Positions 1 to 8,322 of a DNA stretch of 64,000 bases are shown piece after piece. A program made the position numbers and the translations under genes. The notes below the pieces were generated by a model. The model was not told the origin of the DNA and searched no databases. It was given only the letters and a program-made list of their open reading frames with translations. This DNA is from Prado023 sp963774745 (GTDB lineage Bacteria; Actinomycetota; Actinomycetes; S36-B12; CAIYMF01): positions 496,001 to 560,000 of the forward strand of contig CAVZGE010000003.1 of NCBI GenBank assembly GCA_963774745.1, in the 5' to 3' direction. The stretch's first letter is position 1; each line of letters starts with the position of its first letter.

Positions 1-241
1 CGCCTACTCCTGGGCGATGGTGGCCACCTCGTTGCTCCTGACCCCCGTCGCCGGCATGAGCTGGCTGTACACCGGCGCTGCCGCGCTGCTGGGGGCCGTC
101 TTCCTGTTCGAGGCCTACGCGTTGCGCAGTCGGGTCCGCGCGGGGGCGCCGGACTCGCGCGCGATGCGGCTGTTCCACGGCTCGATCTCGTACCTGTCGC
201 TGCTGTTCCTGGTCGTGGCGATCGACCCGTTCCTGGCCTGA
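1..241 (+). CDS. ctaB: Heme O synthase (protoheme IX farnesyltransferase), C-terminal fragment
   Basis: The window begins inside this gene; about 80 C-terminal residues are visible, reading frame 2. They contain two hydrophobic helices and end in the family-typical stretch around MRLFHGSISYLSLLFLVVAIDPF. In the UbiA-type prenyltransferase family this is the last transmembrane region. The enzyme farnesylates heme B to heme O in the membrane, the step before heme A synthase, whose gene lies nearby at 3294-4247. The start and the Asp-rich catalytic motifs are outside the window. Confidence 0.85.
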   Translation, partial: AYSWAMVATSLLLTPVAGMSWLYTGAAALLGAVFLFEAYALRSRVRAGAPDSRAMRLFHGSISYLSLLFLVVAIDPFLA

Positions 242-296
242 GCGCGCGGGGCTCGCCGGCGGGGCGTCGGACGGCGTCGGCCCGTCCGGGCGCCAG

Positions 297-1571
297 CTAC
301 CCGGACAACGTGAGGATCAGCCGGACCCGGGCCCCCCCGGAGGCGCTCGAGCCGATCTCGATCGACCCACCGGAGCGCTCGGCCAGTCGGCGGGCGATGT
401 CCAGGCCCAGCCCGGTCGACCCCGAGACCGACAGGCCGCGCTGGAGGACCGCGCTGGACGAGAACCCCGGACCGTCGTCGCTGACCTCGAGCCAGGCCGC
501 CGGCCCGGCCCCGACCCCGACGGCCACCCGGAAGGCCACGCCGTCGTCGGTGTGGGAGAACACGTTGCCGATGAGCGCGTCGAGCGCGTCCCCGAGGTCG
601 CGGCCCTCGGCGGCCACCGGGAGTGGCCCCGGTGGGATGTCGACGGTGAGCCGGCGGTCCTGGTCCTCGGCGAGGACCGCCCAGAACGCCGCCCGTTCGC
701 CGGCCACGGCACACAGGTCCGCGCTGGCGGGGATGTTCTCACGCAGCGGGCGGCGGGCCTCCCGGATGACCTCGTCGACCATGCGGTCGAGCCGATCGAC
801 GTCGGCCCGCAGCCGCTGCGTGGAGTCCGTCAGCGGCAGGGAGTCAGCGTCCAGGCGCAGGGCGGCCACGGGGGTGCGCAGCCGATGGGCGAGGTCGGCC
901 ACCTCCTCGCGCTCGAGCCCCAGCAGCTCGACCACGCGGCTGGCCAGGCGGTTGAGGGCAGTGCCCGCGTTGTCGATCTCCTTGATGTCGCTGGCCGCCA
1001 CGCGGGCCGTGAGGTCCCCGCCGGCCAGGCGCTCGGCCGTCGCCCCCAGCTCGCTGATCGGCCGCAGGAACGTCCGGGCGAGCAGGAGGCCCAGCCCGAC
1101 GGACACCGCCAGCAGGCCCAGCCCGAGGGCAAGGAGCATCAGCCGGGAGGCCCGCACCCCACCGGTCAGCGTCTCGTCGGTCACGTACACCCGGAGGATG
1201 GCTTCGCCGGTGTCGGTGTAGACCGGGACGAGCAGGTCACGCCCACCGTCTGCCTCGGTGAAGAAGGCACCCCGATCGCGGGCGAGCTGCACCGAGCGGT
1301 CCAGGGGTCTGGGCTCGCCGACGACAGTGCCGTCCGCCAGGTAGACGGTCGCCGGGTGCCCGGTCTCCTGGACGAAGGCGGCGACCAGGTCGTCGAGGGA
1401 GTCGGGCTCGACCACGGGGATCCGGGAGACCAGGGGCTGGATCTGCAGCACGACCTCGCGCTGGGCGCGGTCGACCGCGAAGGACCCGATGTTGACCATG
1501 AGCGGGACCAGGAACGCCACCAGGACGATGGACGTCGAGGCCAGCAGGGTCAGCAGGATGCGGCGGCGCAC
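297..1571 (-). CDS. Sensor histidine kinase
   Basis: 424 residues, GTG start. The layout is a transmembrane helix at about 5-27, an extracytoplasmic sensor loop of roughly 110 residues, a second helix at about 142-166, HAMP (about 167-218), HisKA with phospho-acceptor His229 in DLAHRLRTP, and HATPase_c with N-box Asn336, G1 box DDGPGF (365-370) and G2 box GSTGLGL. All catalytic motifs are present, so it should autophosphorylate and pass phosphate to the regulator encoded 4 bases upstream. The signal sensed is not evident. The nearby divergent proline-rich gene may be a target. Confidence 0.93.
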   Translation of the reverse strand: MRRRILLTLLASTSIVLVAFLVPLMVNIGSFAVDRAQREVVLQIQPLVSRIPVVEPDSLDDLVAAFVQETGHPATVYLADGTVVGEPRPLDRSVQLARDRGAFFTEADGGRDLLVPVYTDTGEAILRVYVTDETLTGGVRASRLMLLALGLGLLAVSVGLGLLLARTFLRPISELGATAERLAGGDLTARVAASDIKEIDNAGTALNRLASRVVELLGLEREEVADLAHRLRTPVAALRLDADSLPLTDSTQRLRADVDRLDRMVDEVIREARRPLRENIPASADLCAVAGERAAFWAVLAEDQDRRLTVDIPPGPLPVAAEGRDLGDALDALIGNVFSHTDDGVAFRVAVGVGAGPAAWLEVSDDGPGFSSSAVLQRGLSVSGSTGLGLDIARRLAERSGGSIEIGSSASGGARVRLILTLSG

Positions 1572-1575
1572 CGCG

Positions 1576-2253
1576 TCAGGGCTCCACCAGCTTCACGCCC
1601 ACCCCGCGCACCGTGTGCAGGTAGCGGGGCTCCTGTGCGGTCTCGCCCAGCTTGCGGCGCAGCCACGACAGGTGGACGTCCACGGTCTTCTCGCCCCCGC
1701 CGTAGGACACCCGCCACACCTCGGCCAGCAGCTCGCGCTTGGTGACGACCTCGCCGGGGCGGGCCATGAGGTAGGCCAGGAGGTCGAACTCCCGGGGGCT
1801 GAGCTCCAGTGACTCGCCGTCCAGCTCGGCGGTCCGACCCCGGGTGTCCAGGTGCAGTCCGCCGACTGCCAGCTCGCTGCTCGGCGCGTTGCTCGCGGTG
1901 CGTCGCAGGACGGCGCGGATCCGGGCGTCCAGGGTGTCGGCCGAGAACGGCTTGATCATGTAGTCGTCGGCCCCGCAGTCCAGCGCCCGGACGACCTGCT
2001 CGTCGTCGTCGCGGGCCGTGGCCACGATGACCGGGGTGGCGCTGACCGCCCGGAGCATCCGTAGCAGCTCGACACCGTCGAGGTCCGGCAGGCCCAGGTC
2101 CAGGATCACCACGTCCGGCTCGCCGCTGATCGCCGCCTGGAGCCCGGTCATGGCATTCGGCGCCGAGTCGACCGCATGCCCGCGATCGGTCAGGGCATGG
2201 ATGAGCGCTGAGCGGATGCCCGGATCGTCCTCCACCACCAGCACTCGTGACAT
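1576..2253 (-). CDS. OmpR/PhoB-family response regulator
   Basis: 225 residues. The N-terminal receiver has acidic residues near positions 9-10, phospho-acceptor Asp52 in ILDLGLPDLDG and conserved Lys101 in MIKPF. The C-terminal winged helix (about 130-225) ends in the usual RYLHTVRGVGVKL. It is first in a two-gene operon with the histidine kinase. The ATG has no Shine-Dalgarno; a TACGGT hexamer lies 6 bases before it, which suggests a leaderless mRNA. A heptamer direct repeat upstream at 2346-2363 is a candidate binding site. Confidence 0.95.
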   Translation of the reverse strand: MSRVLVVEDDPGIRSALIHALTDRGHAVDSAPNAMTGLQAAISGEPDVVILDLGLPDLDGVELLRMLRAVSATPVIVATARDDDEQVVRALDCGADDYMIKPFSADTLDARIRAVLRRTASNAPSSELAVGGLHLDTRGRTAELDGESLELSPREFDLLAYLMARPGEVVTKRELLAEVWRVSYGGGEKTVDVHLSWLRRKLGETAQEPRYLHTVRGVGVKLVEP

Positions 2254-2259
2254 GGCCCC

Positions 2260-2265
2260 ACCGTA
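2260..2265 (-). promoter_or_regulatory. -10 element, leaderless response-regulator gene
   Basis: TACGGT on the minus strand, 6 bases from the ATG at 2253, with no ribosome binding site between. This fits the TANNNT plus short gap seen at many starts in this window. Confidence 0.55.
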
Positions 2266-2345
2266 GACGCTCGGCCCGGGCCAGCCCGGCAGGAGGAGGT
2301 CACGACGCCGCGGCGCGCGCGCGACGCCCCCCTGGTTTGCGGGCC

Positions 2346-2363
2346 CTTAGGGCGGATTTAGGT
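2346..2363. promoter_or_regulatory. Tandem heptamer, candidate response-regulator box
   Basis: CTTAGGG and TTTAGGT are separated by CGGA, giving an 11-base period, the arrangement OmpR-family regulators typically bind. It lies between the divergent response-regulator and proline-rich protein genes. The assignment is inferred from spacing and position only. Confidence 0.35.
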
Positions 2364-2386
2364 GGGTGAGGGGGCACACTGGTGCC

Positions 2387-3241
2387 ATGAGGTACCGCTG
2401 GCTGTCCATCACGGCATGGGCCGCCATGGCCGCTGGGGCTGCCGCTGTGGGCCTGGCAGCGGTCTCCGCAGTCCGTGACGTCGTGGCCGACGCCCCGATC
2501 CGGGCGCTGACGGCCTCCGACGTGGACCGTCTCCTCCAGGACCCGGAGGCCGCACTCGCGCCGATCGCCACCCTTGCCCCGGCACCGACCGATCCAGAGC
2601 GGCCCGAGTCGCTGGCGCTGCGGCCTGCGGGCACCGAGTCCTCGGATGCGGTCGTCGGTGGGGTCGTCCGGGCCGTCGGCTCGACCGTCACCGCCCAGGC
2701 GACCCCGGGCAGCGCCGGCTCCTCCGGGCGCCCTGCCGACGGCGGGATCCTCGGAGCGAACGGCACCGGTTCGACGTCGGGGCCGGTGAGCGGAGCCGGC
2801 GTGGGTGGGTCCGCGTCGCCGCTGCCCACCGACCCCACGCAGCCGGCAGCCCCGACGCCCGACCCATCGGCACCTGTGACACCAGAGCCGTCCCCGGAAC
2901 CGTCGGCACCGGTCACGACCCCCACGCCCGACCCAACCCCTCCGGCGGATCCGAGCCCCTCCCCGACGGATCCGTCCCCGTCGGAGCCCTCGCCGACGGA
3001 TCCCACCCCGTCGCCGTCCCCGGTGGACCCGTCGCCCACCCCGTCGCCCACCCCGTCGCCGTCCGATCCGGTGTCGCCGACGCCGTCGCCCTCGCCGACC
3101 GATCCCGCGCCCATCCCGGACCCATCCGGTCCCGAGGGCCCCCGGATCAGCCCATCGGCGTCATCGAGCGCGTGGGTCGGTGGGTCGCAGTCGCCGCTGC
3201 CCGACCCCACGACGCCACCATCACCGTCTGATCCCGCCTGA
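2387..3241 (+). CDS. Proline-rich secreted or membrane-anchored protein
   Basis: 284 residues from ATG 2387; a GTG at 2366 would add seven residues. An N-terminal hydrophobic segment (about 6-30) looks like a signal peptide or anchor. It is followed by an alanine-rich region and then, over the last 150 residues, a low-complexity tract of repeating Pro, Ser, Asp and Thr such as PSPTDPSP. Such tracts are typical of extended cell-wall-spanning linkers, but no catalytic domain is visible. It is divergent from the two-component operon and may be regulated by it. No function is assigned. Confidence 0.7.
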   Translation: MRYRWLSITAWAAMAAGAAAVGLAAVSAVRDVVADAPIRALTASDVDRLLQDPEAALAPIATLAPAPTDPERPESLALRPAGTESSDAVVGGVVRAVGSTVTAQATPGSAGSSGRPADGGILGANGTGSTSGPVSGAGVGGSASPLPTDPTQPAAPTPDPSAPVTPEPSPEPSAPVTTPTPDPTPPADPSPSPTDPSPSEPSPTDPTPSPSPVDPSPTPSPTPSPSDPVSPTPSPSPTDPAPIPDPSGPEGPRISPSASSSAWVGGSQSPLPDPTTPPSPSDPA

Positions 3242-3293
3242 TCGCGTCGGACTCGGCACACCTGTCAGCCGGGCAGGCCCACGGCGCGGGGTC

Positions 3294-4247
3294 TCAGCCG
3301 CGCGCGCGCAGGCTCAGGTGCGTCTTGAGCGTGGCCACCCACACGAGGCAGGCCAGCAGCATGTGGGTCGCCACCAGCGCCCACGGCACACCGGCGAACC
3401 ACTGCGTGTAGCCGACGATCCCCTGCACGATCGCCAGGGCCATCAGGGCGTGTGACCACCAGCGGGCCCTCGGCGGGCCGTCGGTGAGGCGCAGCGCGAG
3501 CCACATGGCCACGATCAACCCGACGAACAGCAGGACGACGTCGGCGTGCAGCCAGGCGATCGTGCGGACGTCGATGTCGAGGCGATGCTCGACCTCGGTG
3601 TCCCCGGAGTGGGGTCCCGCGCCGGTGACCAGCGTGCCGAGCACGACCACGGCGGCGCAGGTGCTGATCAGGACCAGCGACAGCGCCCGGATCTCGGGGC
3701 GCACGAGCCGGACGAGCGGCTCGTCGCCGGGCTCTGCGGCGCGATGGACGAGCACGACGCATCCGGCGATGATCGCCACCGAGAGCAGCAGGTGGGCACC
3801 GACGATCAGCGGGTGCAGGCCGGTCAGGACGGTGACGCCACCGAGCAGGGCCTGGGCGAGGGTGCCGAGCAGCGGGATCGTGGCCAGCAGCAGGATCGGG
3901 CGCCGCGGGACCGAACCCTCGGCCTTCCAGCGCGCGCGCATCCGCAGCGCTGCGACGATCGCGGCGATCGCCAGGATCCCGAGGACGAAGGTCAACAGGC
4001 GGTTGCCGAACTCGATGTACTTGTGGAACTCCTCGGCCTGCCCCTCGACCGGGACCAGGGAGCCGTCGACGCACTCCGGCCATGTCGGGCACCCGAGCCC
4101 GGAACCGGTGACCCGGACCAGGCCGCCGGTGAGCACGATGCCGATCTGGGCGACGAGGTTGGCCATGAAGATCCCCCGGATCCCGGACGTGACCGGGGAG
4201 GGAGCCGTGGCGGTGTCGGTGCGGACGGGGCTGTCGGAGGCGAGCAC
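3294..4247 (-). CDS. ctaA: Heme A synthase (COX15/CtaA family)
   Basis: 317 residues from GTG 4247, with about eight hydrophobic helices. Family marks are GSGLGCPTWPEC near the first extracytoplasmic loop, with the cysteine pair, and EEFHKYIEFGNRLLTF with the heme-ligand region. The enzyme oxidises heme O to heme A for cytochrome oxidase. The start was chosen because TACGCT lies 6 bases upstream and no Shine-Dalgarno is present. The reading frame is open upstream into the frameshifted ABC permease, so automatic tools may merge the two; the homology blocks are distinct. Confidence 0.9.
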   Translation of the reverse strand: MLASDSPVRTDTATAPSPVTSGIRGIFMANLVAQIGIVLTGGLVRVTGSGLGCPTWPECVDGSLVPVEGQAEEFHKYIEFGNRLLTFVLGILAIAAIVAALRMRARWKAEGSVPRRPILLLATIPLLGTLAQALLGGVTVLTGLHPLIVGAHLLLSVAIIAGCVVLVHRAAEPGDEPLVRLVRPEIRALSLVLISTCAAVVVLGTLVTGAGPHSGDTEVEHRLDIDVRTIAWLHADVVLLFVGLIVAMWLALRLTDGPPRARWWSHALMALAIVQGIVGYTQWFAGVPWALVATHMLLACLVWVATLKTHLSLRARG

Positions 4248-4253
4248 GGGCCA

Positions 4254-4259
4254 AGCGTA
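4254..4259 (-). promoter_or_regulatory. -10 element, leaderless ctaA
   Basis: TACGCT on the minus strand lies 6 bases from the GTG at 4247. It supports a promoter for ctaA separate from the upstream ABC transporter genes. Confidence 0.5.
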
Positions 4260-4360
4260 GTTCGCGCTCACGCCGGCACAGTCGGGGGGAGTGGCCGATC
4301 CCGGTGGGCGCCGCTGGGGGGCAACGGGACCAGACGGCGGTCCGGCCGCGAGGGTGGCGC

Positions 4361-5141
4361 CTACTCCCAGCGGAAGGTGCGGACGGACACCGCGATCCCG
4401 GCGGCGGCCCACACGACCAGCACCACCAGTTCGGCCGTGGGCGAGCTCGGAACTGCCTGATGGTGCGCCCAGCAGGGTCCTCAGGGCGTCACCGAGGGCC
4501 GCGCTGGGCAGGAGCTGCACCGCGCCGGCGAGCGCGGCGGGCAGGCGGTCGGTGGCCAGCACCGTCCCACCGGCGAACAGCAGCAGCAGGAAGATCCCGT
4601 TGGCCACCGCCAGCGTGGCCTCGGCGCGCAACAGCCCGGCGAGGGCGAAGCCCCACGACCCGAGCGCGACCGTGCCGAGGATCACGGCCGCGACCACCAG
4701 CAGGGGTTGGTCGACCTGTGGCGACCAGCCCAGCGCCAGCGCGACCCCGCTGATGAGCACGACCTGCACCACGATCACGGCGAACGTGGCTGCCGTCTTG
4801 CCGACCAGCAGTCCCGACCGGGCCAGGGGGGTGGCACCGAGGAACTTCAGGACCCCGGAGCGCCGCTCGAACCCGGTCGAGATGGCGGTGGCCGTGAACG
4901 CGGTGGACAGGATGGCCAGAGCCATCACGCCGGGCGTCGACTCGTCGATCGTCGCCAGGTCGAGCCGGGTGACCCCGAGGAGTGCGGCGATCGGGATGAT
5001 CAGGGTGAGCAGCAGCTGCTCGCCGTTGGTCATGAGCTGGCGCCACTCGAGTCGCGACTGCGCCCACCAGCGCGCCACCGTGGGGGCAGCGCCCGGCGCG
5101 GGGGTGAGGTCGAGGGTGCGGGATCCGCTGGAGGCGCTCAT
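4361..5141 (-). pseudogene. ABC-2 type transporter permease, frameshifted near its C-terminus
   Basis: Reads from ATG 5141, overlapping the ATPase stop as ATGA. It has six predicted membrane helices and the usual ABC-2 drug/multidrug permease layout. Homology-like sequence runs to ...LGDALRTLLGAPSGSS, then continues in another frame as SPTAELVVLVVWAAAGIAV and the family-typical end VRTFRWE, stopping at TAG 4361. The span is 781 bases, so one extra base lies within about 4440-4457. In the unshifted frame translation reads through into ctaA. Either a sequence error or a recent mutation would explain this. Its partner is the ATPase at 5138-6103; the substrate is unknown. Confidence 0.8.
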
Positions 5142-6103
5142 CGGGGTGTCCCGCCGTCGGATGTGGATGCCGCACCGGTCGCAGGCGACCCCGGGACGGC
5201 TCGGGCGGTGATCTCGAAGTAGGCCTCGGTCAACGACGCCCCCCGGGTGCTGAGCTCCTCGGGCATCGCGCCCTGGCCGGCGCACCACGAGGTGACCGCC
5301 GCCACGATCTGGGGGGTGACCGGGCCGTCCACCCGGTAGTGGCCGGGCGCCGACTCGACTGCGGTGAACCCCTCCGGCAGCAGCCCGGTCAGGTCGGCGA
5401 CGGGCAGCCCCGCCCGGGCGCGGAACCGCAGCCCCGGTGCGCTGCTGGTCAGCTCGGCCACCGAACCGGCCGCGGCCAACCGCCCGTGGTCGATGACGAC
5501 CACGTGGTCGGCGAGGGCCTGGGCCTCGTCCAGGAGGTGGGTGCTCATGACGAGCCCGACCCCGCTGTCGCGCAGGTCGGACAGGAGCTGCCACACACCG
5601 ATCCGGGACTCGGGGTCCAGCCCGGTCGTGGGCTCGTCGAGGAAGGCCACCTCCGGTCTGCCGACGAGGGCGCACGCGAGTGCCAGCTTCTGCTGCTCGC
5701 CCCCGGACAGCCTTCGGTACGGGGTGCGAGCGACGTGGGTCAGCCCGAGTCGCTCCATGAGGGCCCCGGTGGGCAGCGGGCGCGCGTACAGCCGGGAGAC
5801 GTGCGTGAGCATGTCGGCCGCGCGCAGGGCGGGCCACACGCCACCGGACTGGAGCATCACTCCGACTCGGGGTGCCAGGTGCGCACGATCCGAGCGCGGA
5901 TCGTGGCCGAGGACCCGCACCGTGCCGCCCTGTGGCGCGCGGAACCCCTCAGCCGTCTCGATCGTGGTCGTCTTCCCGGCGCCGTTGGGGCCGAGGACGA
6001 CGGTGATCGCACCCGTGGGTGCTGTCAGCGAGAGGTCGTCGACGACGGTGCGCCCGGCGTAGCGCATGGTCAGTCCGGTGATCTCGACGGCGGCAGCGGG
6101 CAC
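5138..6103 (-). CDS. ABC transporter ATP-binding protein
   Basis: 321 residues. Walker A GPNGAGKTT (about 38-46), Q-loop MLQSGG, signature LSGGEQQ, Walker B VAFLDEPTTGLD and an H-loop in MSTHLLDE are all present, so the ATPase should be active. The C-terminal extension of about 90 residues is typical of exporters of the DrrA/multidrug class. Its gene overlaps the membrane-subunit gene by 4 bases. Location between heme A synthase and the suf operon is common in actinobacteria; the transported compound cannot be deduced. Confidence 0.9.
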   Translation of the reverse strand: MPAAAVEITGLTMRYAGRTVVDDLSLTAPTGAITVVLGPNGAGKTTTIETAEGFRAPQGGTVRVLGHDPRSDRAHLAPRVGVMLQSGGVWPALRAADMLTHVSRLYARPLPTGALMERLGLTHVARTPYRRLSGGEQQKLALACALVGRPEVAFLDEPTTGLDPESRIGVWQLLSDLRDSGVGLVMSTHLLDEAQALADHVVVIDHGRLAAAGSVAELTSSAPGLRFRARAGLPVADLTGLLPEGFTAVESAPGHYRVDGPVTPQIVAAVTSWCAGQGAMPEELSTRGASLTEAYFEITARAVPGSPATGAASTSDGGTPR

Positions 6104-6160
6104 GGGGGGAGTCTAGGTCGGGGGCCGGTGGGCCCGCGCCGGTCGGGGTGGGGACCCGGA

Positions 6161-6197
6161 TGTTGCGGTTCGGCGGAAATACGCAACAATGGTGTTG
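6161..6197. promoter_or_regulatory. SufR operator and promoter of the suf operon
   Basis: CAAC-N6-GTTG at 6184-6197 is a perfect match to the inverted repeat I recall for cyanobacterial SufR. A second arrangement, TGTTGCG-N14-CGCAACA (6161-6188), shares the middle half-site. The palindrome overlaps the first base of the GTG start of sufR. A plausible -35 TTGCGG (6163-6168) and -10 AACAAT (6185-6190) lie inside it, so bound SufR would block transcription initiation of its own operon. Confidence 0.75.
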
Positions 6198-6913
6198 TGG
6201 AAATCCTGACCGGTGCACCAGCGCGTGTGGCCCGGGCCCTGCTCGACATGGGCCAGGCGACCGTCGCTGACCTCGCTGAGCGCCTGGAGCTCAGCGGTGC
6301 CGCGGTTCGCAAGCACATGGATGACCTCGTGGAGGCGGGCTTCGTGGAGGCCTCCGACCGCCCGCCGTACGGCCCGGACACCCGTCGCCGCGGACGGGGA
6401 CGTCCGGCTCGGGTCTACCACCTGACCCAGACGGGGCGCGACAGCTTCGGCAACGCCTACGACGACGTCGCAGTCGGGGCCCTGCGGTTCGTGGCCGAGA
6501 CCGGTGGGGATGACGCGGTGATGGAGTTCGCCCGGCGGCGGGTCGCTGAGCTCGAGCGCCGCTATGCCGACCTGCTCGACCCGGGCGCACCGATCGACGT
6601 GCGGGTGGATGTCCTGGCCGACTCGCTGGCCGCAGAGGGCTACGCCGCCGTCGCCGTGCCGACCGCCACGGGCATCCAGCTCTGCCAGCACAACTGCCCG
6701 GTGGCCCACGTGGCGGCCGAGTTCCCCCAGTTCTGCGAGGCCGAGACCGAGGCCTTCGGGCGCCTGCTCGGCACGCACGTGATGCGCCTGGCCACCCTGT
6801 CCCACGGCGACGGCGTGTGCACGACCCACATCCCGACCGCAATCGGGCCGAACGCCGCTGCGCCGTGCGCGCCAGTCGACACCTCGAAGATCCCCGAAGG
6901 AAGGACCACCTGA
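6197..6913 (+). CDS. sufR: SufR, iron-sulfur-sensing repressor of the suf operon
   Basis: 238 residues from GTG 6197. The N-terminal winged helix-turn-helix (about 8-75) has a recognition region LSGAAVRKHMDDL and an Arg-rich wing. The C-terminal domain carries Cys163, Cys167 and Cys180 in CQHNCP...FCEAE plus Cys208, the set expected to hold a [4Fe-4S] cluster. The holo-form of the family represses suf and derepresses on iron or oxidative stress. It is the first gene of the operon, shares one base with sufB, and has a matching CAAC-N6-GTTG operator over its own start. Confidence 0.92.
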   Translation: MEILTGAPARVARALLDMGQATVADLAERLELSGAAVRKHMDDLVEAGFVEASDRPPYGPDTRRRGRGRPARVYHLTQTGRDSFGNAYDDVAVGALRFVAETGGDDAVMEFARRRVAELERRYADLLDPGAPIDVRVDVLADSLAAEGYAAVAVPTATGIQLCQHNCPVAHVAAEFPQFCEAETEAFGRLLGTHVMRLATLSHGDGVCTTHIPTAIGPNAAAPCAPVDTSKIPEGRTT

Positions 6914-8322
6914 TGACGGTCAACACCGAGCAGCTCGAGGGCATCGGAACCTACGAGTACGGCTGGTCTGACTCCGACGCCGCCGGGGCCACCGCCAAGC
7001 GGGGATTGTCCGAGGCCGTGGTCCGCGACATCTCGGCCAAGAAGTCCGAGCCGCAGTGGATGCTCGACATGCGCCTCAAGGGCCTGAAGCTCTTCGAGCG
7101 CAAGCCGATGCCGACCTTCGGCGCCGACCTGTCGGGCATCGACTTCGACAACATCAAGTACTTCGTGCGCTCCACTGAGAAGCAGGCCACCAGCTGGGAG
7201 GAACTGCCCGACGACATCAAGAACACCTACGACCGCCTGGGCATCCCCGAGGCCGAGAAGCAGCGACTGGTCGCCGGTGTGGCCGCGCAGTACGAGTCCG
7301 AGGTGGTCTACCACAAGATCCGCGAGGACCTCGAGGAGCAGGGCGTCATCTTCCTGGACACCGACACCGGCCTGCGTGAGCACGAGGAGCTGTTCAAGCA
7401 GTACTTCGGCACGGTCATCCCGGTCGGGGACAACAAGTTCGCAGCCCTCAACACCTCGGTGTGGTCCGGCGGCTCCTTCATCTACGTCCCCCCGGGCGTG
7501 CAGGTCGAGATCCCGCTGCAGGCGTACTTCCGGATCAACACGGAGAACATGGGCCAGTTCGAGCGGACCCTGATCATCGTCGACGAGGGCGCCTACGTGC
7601 ACTACGTCGAGGGCTGCACCGCGCCGATCTACTCGAGTGACTCGCTGCACTCCGCGGTCGTGGAGATCATCGTGAAGAAGGGTGCGCGCTGTCGGTACAC
7701 GACCATCCAGAACTGGTCGAACAACGTCTACAACCTGGTCACCAAGCGCGCCGTCGCCCACGAGGGCGCCACGATGGAGTGGATCGACGGCAACATCGGC
7801 TCCAAGGTCACGATGAAGTACCCGGCGGTCTGGCTGATGGGGCCGCACGCCAAGGGCGAGACCCTGTCGATCGCGTTCGCCGGCGAGGGCCAGCACCAGG
7901 ACGCCGGCTCGAAGATGGTGCACGCCGCGCCGTACACGTCCTCGGCGATCGTCTCGAAGTCCGTGGCCCGCGGTGGCGGGCGTACCTCGTACCGCGGACT
8001 GGTCCAGGTGCAGGAGCAGGCGCACCACTCCCAGTCGACGGTGCGCTGCGACGCGCTGCTCGTGGACAACATCTCGCGCTCGGACACCTACCCGTACGTC
8101 GACGTCCGGGTCGACGACGTCGCGATGGGACACGAGGCCACCGTGAGCAAGGTCTCCGAGGACCAGCTGTTCTACCTCATGAGTCGCGGGATGACCGAGG
8201 AGGAGGCCATGGCGATGATCGTGCGCGGGTTCATCGAGCCCATCGCGCGTGAGCTGCCCATGGAGTACGCCCTCGAGCTGAACCGCCTGATCGAGCTGCA
8301 GATGGAAGGGGCCGTCGGCTGA
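6913..8322 (+). CDS. sufB: Fe-S cluster assembly scaffold subunit SufB
   Basis: 469 residues, the usual length for actinobacterial SufB without an intein. The C-terminal beta-helix core is recognised by WSGGSFIYVPPGV, SDSLHSAVVEIIVKKGARCRYTT and the end DQLFYLMSRGM...RGFIEPIARELPMEYALELNRLI. SufB forms the SufBC2D scaffold that accepts sulfur from SufS/SufU. A strong ribosome binding site AAGGAAGGA precedes the ATG, which overlaps the sufR stop. The Cys in EGCTAP and the conserved Cys in GARCRYT are present. No intein is inserted, unlike some mycobacterial homologues. Confidence 0.97.
   Translation: MTVNTEQLEGIGTYEYGWSDSDAAGATAKRGLSEAVVRDISAKKSEPQWMLDMRLKGLKLFERKPMPTFGADLSGIDFDNIKYFVRSTEKQATSWEELPDDIKNTYDRLGIPEAEKQRLVAGVAAQYESEVVYHKIREDLEEQGVIFLDTDTGLREHEELFKQYFGTVIPVGDNKFAALNTSVWSGGSFIYVPPGVQVEIPLQAYFRINTENMGQFERTLIIVDEGAYVHYVEGCTAPIYSSDSLHSAVVEIIVKKGARCRYTTIQNWSNNVYNLVTKRAVAHEGATMEWIDGNIGSKVTMKYPAVWLMGPHAKGETLSIAFAGEGQHQDAGSKMVHAAPYTSSAIVSKSVARGGGRTSYRGLVQVQEQAHHSQSTVRCDALLVDNISRSDTYPYVDVRVDDVAMGHEATVSKVSEDQLFYLMSRGMTEEEAMAMIVRGFIEPIARELPMEYALELNRLIELQMEGAVG

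Noticed and set aside
2941..3120. Possible DNA minisatellite in the proline-rich gene
   Set aside because: The repeats are irregular at DNA level and follow from Pro/Ser/Thr/Asp codon use, so they are treated as part of the coding sequence.
3294..5837. Single 847-codon open frame joining the ABC permease to heme A synthase
   Set aside because: The permease family's C-terminal end is found in the alternative frame with its own stop at 4361, and heme A synthase has its own start and promoter-like element.
6913..8322. Intein in sufB, as in some mycobacteria
   Set aside because: The frame is 469 residues and continuous across the conserved blocks; no insertion is present.
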